Part shown: positions 59,429 to 64,000 of the stretch, one piece after another | How positions within the stretch are numbered: position 1 is the stretch's first letter | Layout of the letters: every line of letters starts with the position of its first letter | NCBI GenBank assembly: GCA_001048675.1 | Contig: CCKK01000015.1 | Location: forward strand, 62,001 to 126,000 | Reading direction: 5' to 3' | Source: Vibrio diabolicus | Lineage (GTDB): Bacteria > Pseudomonadota > Gammaproteobacteria > Enterobacterales > Vibrionaceae | DNA length: 64,000 bases | Notes under the pieces: generated by a model | The model's input: the letters and a program-made list of their open reading frames with translations, nothing else | Told to the model about the DNA's origin: nothing | The model's database searches: none | Translations under genes and position numbers: made by a program

Positions 59429-62400
59429 ATGAGTAATCCACTTCCCCCAACAACTTCTATGTTCTGGTATGACAACAGCTATACCTATGAGGAAGCCATT
59501 CAGGCATTTGAAAGCGATGGTACGCTGAAATCGCTGAATATCGTTCCAACCACGGAATCCGATGATCTTGCTGGCTCCCCCCCAGAGCGTAGTATGTTTT
59601 GGGAGGGAGAAACAAAAAAAATACGATCCGCCACCGCCGTCTGAACCAGAGCCTCTCAATTTAAAAACCGAGAAAGAACCAACAGAGGCTTTACCGACAC
59701 ACTTCATCCCTGTTCGCTACGCCATCGATCAGCTAGAAACGGAAGAAACACAACCTTTTGGTTTGCCTGAAGAATGGAAAGGCCAAGGCCCAGCCAAACT
59801 CAATACCGTTGGCTACACCCTGCGTCAACTACGCGATGGTTGGCTGTATGTCTATGATGCAATTAACAAAAGCTTAGACGAATACGAAATCAAAGGAACG
59901 CAATTCACGCTCTATAAGTTGGGAGAATCAGAAAGCCCAAAATCAGAACAGCGTGGGACACCACAAGATGCAAGACCCTTCCTTACTTACGTCAACGGAA
60001 GCGTACTATCGATTTGTTTCTCTGAGCACCGGTGGACATGGCACACGTTCATGCGCGTCCTTAACAATCCGAGTAATCATATCGATCGCATGCAAACCAT
60101 TGTTCTGTCTGCAAACGAGAATCAGCACAACATTGCCCCAATAGATAAATTAACCCAAGTTGCTGATATTGAATCTTCTGCCGTCGATGATGGTCGCTTT
60201 GCGGATTCTGGCATCGCCACCAAAGCAGATGAAGATGGTTCTGTCTTTAAACCTGTTGCAGTCGAAAGTGATTTAACCTCTGCGATTCCAGAAGAAGAAT
60301 CAGGTTACTTCGTCGCGATAAAAGATTACGCCGCAGACATTCAAGATATGTCACTACATTTTGTTGGTGCCGCAAGCCCTTACCGCCTTTTTACTGACCA
60401 GTTTTCAAACCAGTGGAGTTTGATGCAGACCGCCATGCAACTGTGTATGTTTGGTGCAAGTGACGAGATAGACATGCCAGCTAGCGTTAAGCGTAACGGC
60501 GAAGAGCTGTCGTTTTATACCGACATGGCTGAATATTATGACTCATCTAGTCAACTCGATTTGGCAGAACAAAACAAAAGTTCAGTTCAATCAGGCTATC
60601 CCGCTAAGTTTTCCGCTGGAGCGATTGAATCACACCAACATACCCAAAGTGACATTGCCAAAGCAATACAGGACAAATATCGAATTTCTGCGAGTCGATT
60701 TGGTAAATACGAACAATGGATAGCGACTGAACGCTGGCGCAAGCAGCTCAACTGGAAGCAAATGCTGAGTGAAATGCAAGAGCTGTCAGAACAAAAAGAG
60801 ACCATGCTAGCTCAAGTTGTCTCGGTAAAAAGCGACTTTATTGCTGTAATGGAATCTTTGACACCTCATCATCTCGAGAGAACCTTCGACCTATATAGCG
60901 AAGACACGCAGTACAGCTTGTATCAACTGCACAAGCAAGCGGTTGAGTCATTTACTTTGGTGGTGCAAGAAGAAGACCGTCAATGGGCAGAAAGCCAATG
61001 GGAGAAACCAACCAGCTTACTCGCACTCTACACTTCCGGGTTTAGTCGTAGTCTCTTTAAACAAGTGGAGAAATTAATTCCTGAACAAGTTTCAAATCAG
61101 GTAGGTGAAGTAGACGTCGCCAAAATTGTTCCAGACACTGAAAACTCAGACAAACAGTTTATGAACTACGTTTCGGCAGCAAGTAACCGTGTGGGTATGT
61201 ATGCAAAAGTAATGGACTTTATTTCTAACCCAAATACTGCAGAAACCGAATTTCTAAGAGATATAGCAAAAGGATTCGATGAGCTAGATAGCATATTCAA
61301 AGCGACGAACAGCGCTTTATTGAAGGGGGTAATAGAGGTTGGCGTTAGCCTAACAGCCCAAGCGTCTATCTTAATGATATCTCTATTGTCAAAACCGCTC
61401 ACCCGAACAAGTTTTTACTTAAGAGCTGCCATTGTTGAACGTTTGTCGATAGATACTCCAATCAATGTCAATAAAGGCTACGCTCAAAATTTTGGTACCT
61501 GGAAATCCAATCATGATAAAAAACTCGTCGCATCTAACCAAAACAAGGAAGTCTTAGCAGCCTTCAACAAGGGTGATAAAACTATATCAAACACGCAGTA
61601 TAAGAAGGCTCTCCAGCAACAGCGGCACCTTCAAAAAAGTTTAGCCGTTGCGACGTTGGAATACCCACAGTATATAGAACTTCCAGATGACGTACTTGAG
61701 GCAACAATTCAAATGCGTAAAGACATATGGGATAACAGATTAAACAACCTTAAGAAACGGTTTGAAGATGTGGGTGGTTTAGGCTTCTTAGCTCTGATTT
61801 TTAACTGCCTCGCACTTGCTGATGCAATGAACAGTATTCAAGAAACAGGGCTCATGTCTCAAGATGATTTCTTAGATATTCAACAAAAGCTTTTTTACAC
61901 TGCCGGAGCTTGGACGGGCATTCGTACTGGGAAACTATGGGATAAGGTTAAGGGCAGTGACGAGCTCAGAGAGCATTCGCTAAAAACTCTTAAAAATTTA
62001 GTAGACAGAAATACAAAAGGCTTTGAAAACCTGATTCTAGATGACTTAAAAGTTTTTAATAAATGGCTCGCGATTACAGGTGCTTTAGGAGCGCTGGCTT
62101 CAGGTATTGAGGCTTACCGTTCTTGGCAGAGTGTAGATGACGTTTATGGTCTCGAAAGCAAATTGTATTTAGCAAATACCGTAACGCTTGGTTTAACTGG
62201 TGCGATTGGTGCGTTTCAGTTCGTAGGAGCCTCTACTGGTACTTTTTCGACTAACTTACTTTTTGGAGGCCCAATAACGGCAGCTTTAGTTATTCTTACA
62301 GTTACATACCTAGCCATCAATTATAAACTCAACAAACTGAAACAAGATGATTTCCAAAAATGGTTAGATAAACTGCCTTGGGGTTATCACCCGAGTCGTA

Positions 62401-62951
62401 CTCAGTGGAGCCAATCTGCAAGCTTGCCCGAAAGAGAGAAGCACAATTCAGCATTGGTGCAACAAGCACTGTTTGACTTACAATCTATTATTCAACAGCC
62501 AACGGTATACCATCAGCCTATTGAAAAAATACAGGCTTATCCAGGCTATACGCATCATGAGCTAGTTGGCTTGGAAGTGCATATTCAGCTGCCACATCGT
62601 GCTGCAACGAATGGTGTTACAGTGAGTACCAACACCAAGGCAACAGAAGATGATTTGACGTCCGGCTCTTGGTATCAAAACGCAGATTTAGTCACGCTAC
62701 AAACACAGAGCCAAGCTAGCAAAGAGTTACTGGTGTATAAGGTAACATTGCCGATTAAAGAGACCGATCAATACCTTGCCATGCAAGTAGCGTATGATGT
62801 GGAAGATGATGCCCCATCAAAGCGTGAGTATTGGTTCCAAAATAGCGTAAAACAGAGTGCAACTCATAGCGTAATTTCAGACAATACCAAACAAAACATC
62901 ATTAAAAAGTCACTCACCTCAGTTGTTGGCACATTAGGTTTTAAGGAGTAA
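59429..62951 (+). pseudogene. T6SS MIX/VasX-type effector, frameshifted at an A8 tract
   Basis: The first 64 codons (from ATG at 59429) end in ERSMFWEGETKK. At the eight-A run 59614-59621 the conserved sequence moves to the +1 frame (YDPPPPSEPEPL...). With seven A the product is 1173 residues. All three parts of the MIX signature of T6SS effectors are present: HFIPVRY (about 91-97), LRDGWLYVY (134-142), and FSEHRWT (197-203). This region also resembles the VasX N-terminal domain. The C-terminal third has about five hydrophobic helices (61.3-62.35 kb), as in pore-forming, colicin-like VasX. No VgrG, PAAR or T6SS structural gene is nearby. It is followed after three bases by its candidate immunity gene. 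Confidence 0.82.
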
Positions 62952-62954
62952 CCC

Positions 62955-63908
62955 TTGGCATATTCACCATTTTACGTCACCCCAGAAGAATTAGCAGTTT
63001 ATCAAGAGGCGCAAGAGCAGGAAATACTCGCAGGTGATAATGTAACAACTTGGCATAAGTATGATGTAGAGGAACCATTTCGCTATTACTTTAAACTTTT
63101 TGCGTTTCCATTTGTGATCGCCCCATTCCTATTAACTTTGTTTATACACACGAGTGACACGGTTGGCGTAACTATTTTTTCTTTTATTTTGTCGGTGATG
63201 GTGTCTGGAGCTTTTTACCTTACGATTGGCCTCGATTATCGATATGACTACATTTTTTCAGATAAAGGCTTTGTGATGAAAAAGCGTCGCAATATGCCTA
63301 AATGGGTAAATACCGCTACGCAAGCTGTTGGCTGGATAGGTGCAGTGGTGTGTGTGATTATGGTAGCACTGGTTGGTCCGATGGCATTAGCTGGAGCAGG
63401 TGCCTTCATTTTGCTTTCATTTGGTATGTTAAAACGCCAGCCTGATGAACGAACAGAAGTTAAAGTGGGCGAACGAGAAGATTGGCTTTTTGCGGACTAC
63501 AACAAGAAAAGGAAAGTGATCCAGTTCTATTTTAAGCATGACATATGCAGATATCGAGATACTGCTCATAAGACTATCTTTCGCTCACAAGATCGATTCG
63601 ATTGTTATGTTTTCTTTAAAACTGAAGCGGATTTAGAATCCATGGTCGCGCAACTGTCAAAGGTATACAAACTGAATTGTACCGAGGTCGATGACCATAA
63701 AAAGTTGTTTGAAGCAAAGCCAGAATCAAGGCTCTTTAGTATTCCTGTTTGTAGTAAAGAATATCAAACCGATGAGGTATTTGATTTAAGGGCGTCAAAT
63801 GCCCCGCTTCCTGAGCGTGAATACCTTTACAACGGTAAGTGGCAAACTGAATCAGAAATCGAACGCTTAAAAGCAACTGGTGAACAGCAAGCCACTCCCG
63901 CTTCATAG
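62955..63908 (+). CDS. Candidate membrane immunity protein for the upstream T6SS effector
   Basis: 317 residues starting at TTG, three bases after the effector stop, with AAGGAG inside the last effector codons: strong translational coupling. Four membrane helices (about 48-67, 72-92, 120-142 and 145-162) lie before a soluble C-terminal domain (KKRKVIQFYFKHDICRY...). No enzyme motif was recognised. Gene order and the membrane location match immunity proteins such as TsiV2, which guards against VasX in the inner membrane. The assignment is by context, not by sequence family. Confidence 0.7.
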   Translation: MAYSPFYVTPEELAVYQEAQEQEILAGDNVTTWHKYDVEEPFRYYFKLFAFPFVIAPFLLTLFIHTSDTVGVTIFSFILSVMVSGAFYLTIGLDYRYDYIFSDKGFVMKKRRNMPKWVNTATQAVGWIGAVVCVIMVALVGPMALAGAGAFILLSFGMLKRQPDERTEVKVGEREDWLFADYNKKRKVIQFYFKHDICRYRDTAHKTIFRSQDRFDCYVFFKTEADLESMVAQLSKVYKLNCTEVDDHKKLFEAKPESRLFSIPVCSKEYQTDEVFDLRASNAPLPEREYLYNGKWQTESEIERLKATGEQQATPAS

Positions 63909-63925
63909 TTCAAAACAAGCATTAA

Positions 63926-63961
63926 AAAGGGCTCCAGAGGTAACTCTGGAGCCTTTTTTTT
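63926..63961 (+). terminator. Terminator of the effector-immunity pair (second hairpin copy)
   Basis: GGCTCCAGAG pairs with CTCTGGAGCC over GTAA, followed by a long T run. It is identical over 28 bases to the ygiQ terminator at 59189-59216. Confidence 0.9.
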
Positions 63962-64000
63962 GTTGAGAAGTAAACGTTTTAAGTTGGGTTAAACTCTCTC

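Noticed and set aside
59614..59622. Programmed -1 ribosomal frameshifting at A-AAA-AAA in the effector gene
   Set aside because: The conserved downstream protein is in the +1 frame (codon beginning at 59622). A -1 shift would enter the wrong frame, so classic -1 slippage does not explain it.
1..64000. CRISPR array, insertion sequence, prophage or integron
   Set aside because: No regularly spaced repeats, transposase, integrase or phage structural genes were seen; the GemA-like gene stands alone.

Overview
The window is chromosomal DNA from a marine Vibrio, most likely of or near the Harveyi clade. Three things point there: a LuxM/LuxN-type acyl-homoserine-lactone synthase and receptor pair, in which LuxN keeps its phospho-acceptor residues at H471 and D771; the three-gene norspermidine cluster with a fused diaminobutyrate aminotransferase/decarboxylase; and the gene orders gyrA-ubiG-nrdAB-yfaE and uvrY-uvrC-pgsA-tRNA. 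Gene density is high and most intergenic gaps are short.

Layout. 1-9 kb: end of a CcmI-like TPR gene, gyrA, ubiG, and the class Ia ribonucleotide reductase operon nrdA-nrdB-yfaE. 9-12 kb: a CinA-like protein, a DUF3943 envelope protein and a GcvR-like ACT protein. 12-18 kb: norspermidine synthesis operon on the minus strand. 18.4-22.4 kb: tRNA cluster (Cys, Gly, Leu and a deleted Gly copy), pgsA, uvrC, uvrY. 22.8-29.5 kb: SOS-type polB, a nucleotidyltransferase-like protein, EF-P-like EfpL/YeiP, a DNA-mimic protein, rluB and a small RTX-repeat protein. 29.5-38.4 kb: yciO, the PHP phosphatase gene, then the complete trp operon with TrpR operator, leader peptide and attenuator. 38.5-42.8 kb: a Crp/Fnr regulator, an acyl-CoA ligase and a DAACS symporter. 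42.9-47 kb: luxM-luxN and a GemA-like small protein. 47-49.2 kb: yciB, yciA, yciI and a T2SS pilotin lipoprotein. 49.3-52.8 kb: metE/metR with MetJ boxes between. 52.8-56.4 kb: DUF4250, a membrane protein and an EAL phosphodiesterase. 56.8-64 kb: ygiQ, then a type VI secretion MIX/VasX-type effector and its candidate immunity gene.

Five otherwise well conserved genes are interrupted. uvrC has an in-frame TAA at codon 51. trpA, yciB, the EAL phosphodiesterase and the T6SS effector each carry a one-base insertion, and all four insertions can be read as one extra A on the plus strand. This may be strain-level decay, or it may be consensus error. It should be settled before any biological reading.

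The most interesting locus is 59.2-63.96 kb. It holds a large effector with all three parts of the MIX signature, a hydrophobic C-terminal half and a tightly coupled four-helix membrane partner. The module is bracketed by two copies of the same terminator hairpin, one of them the ygiQ terminator. That looks like a compact effector-immunity cassette inserted behind ygiQ.
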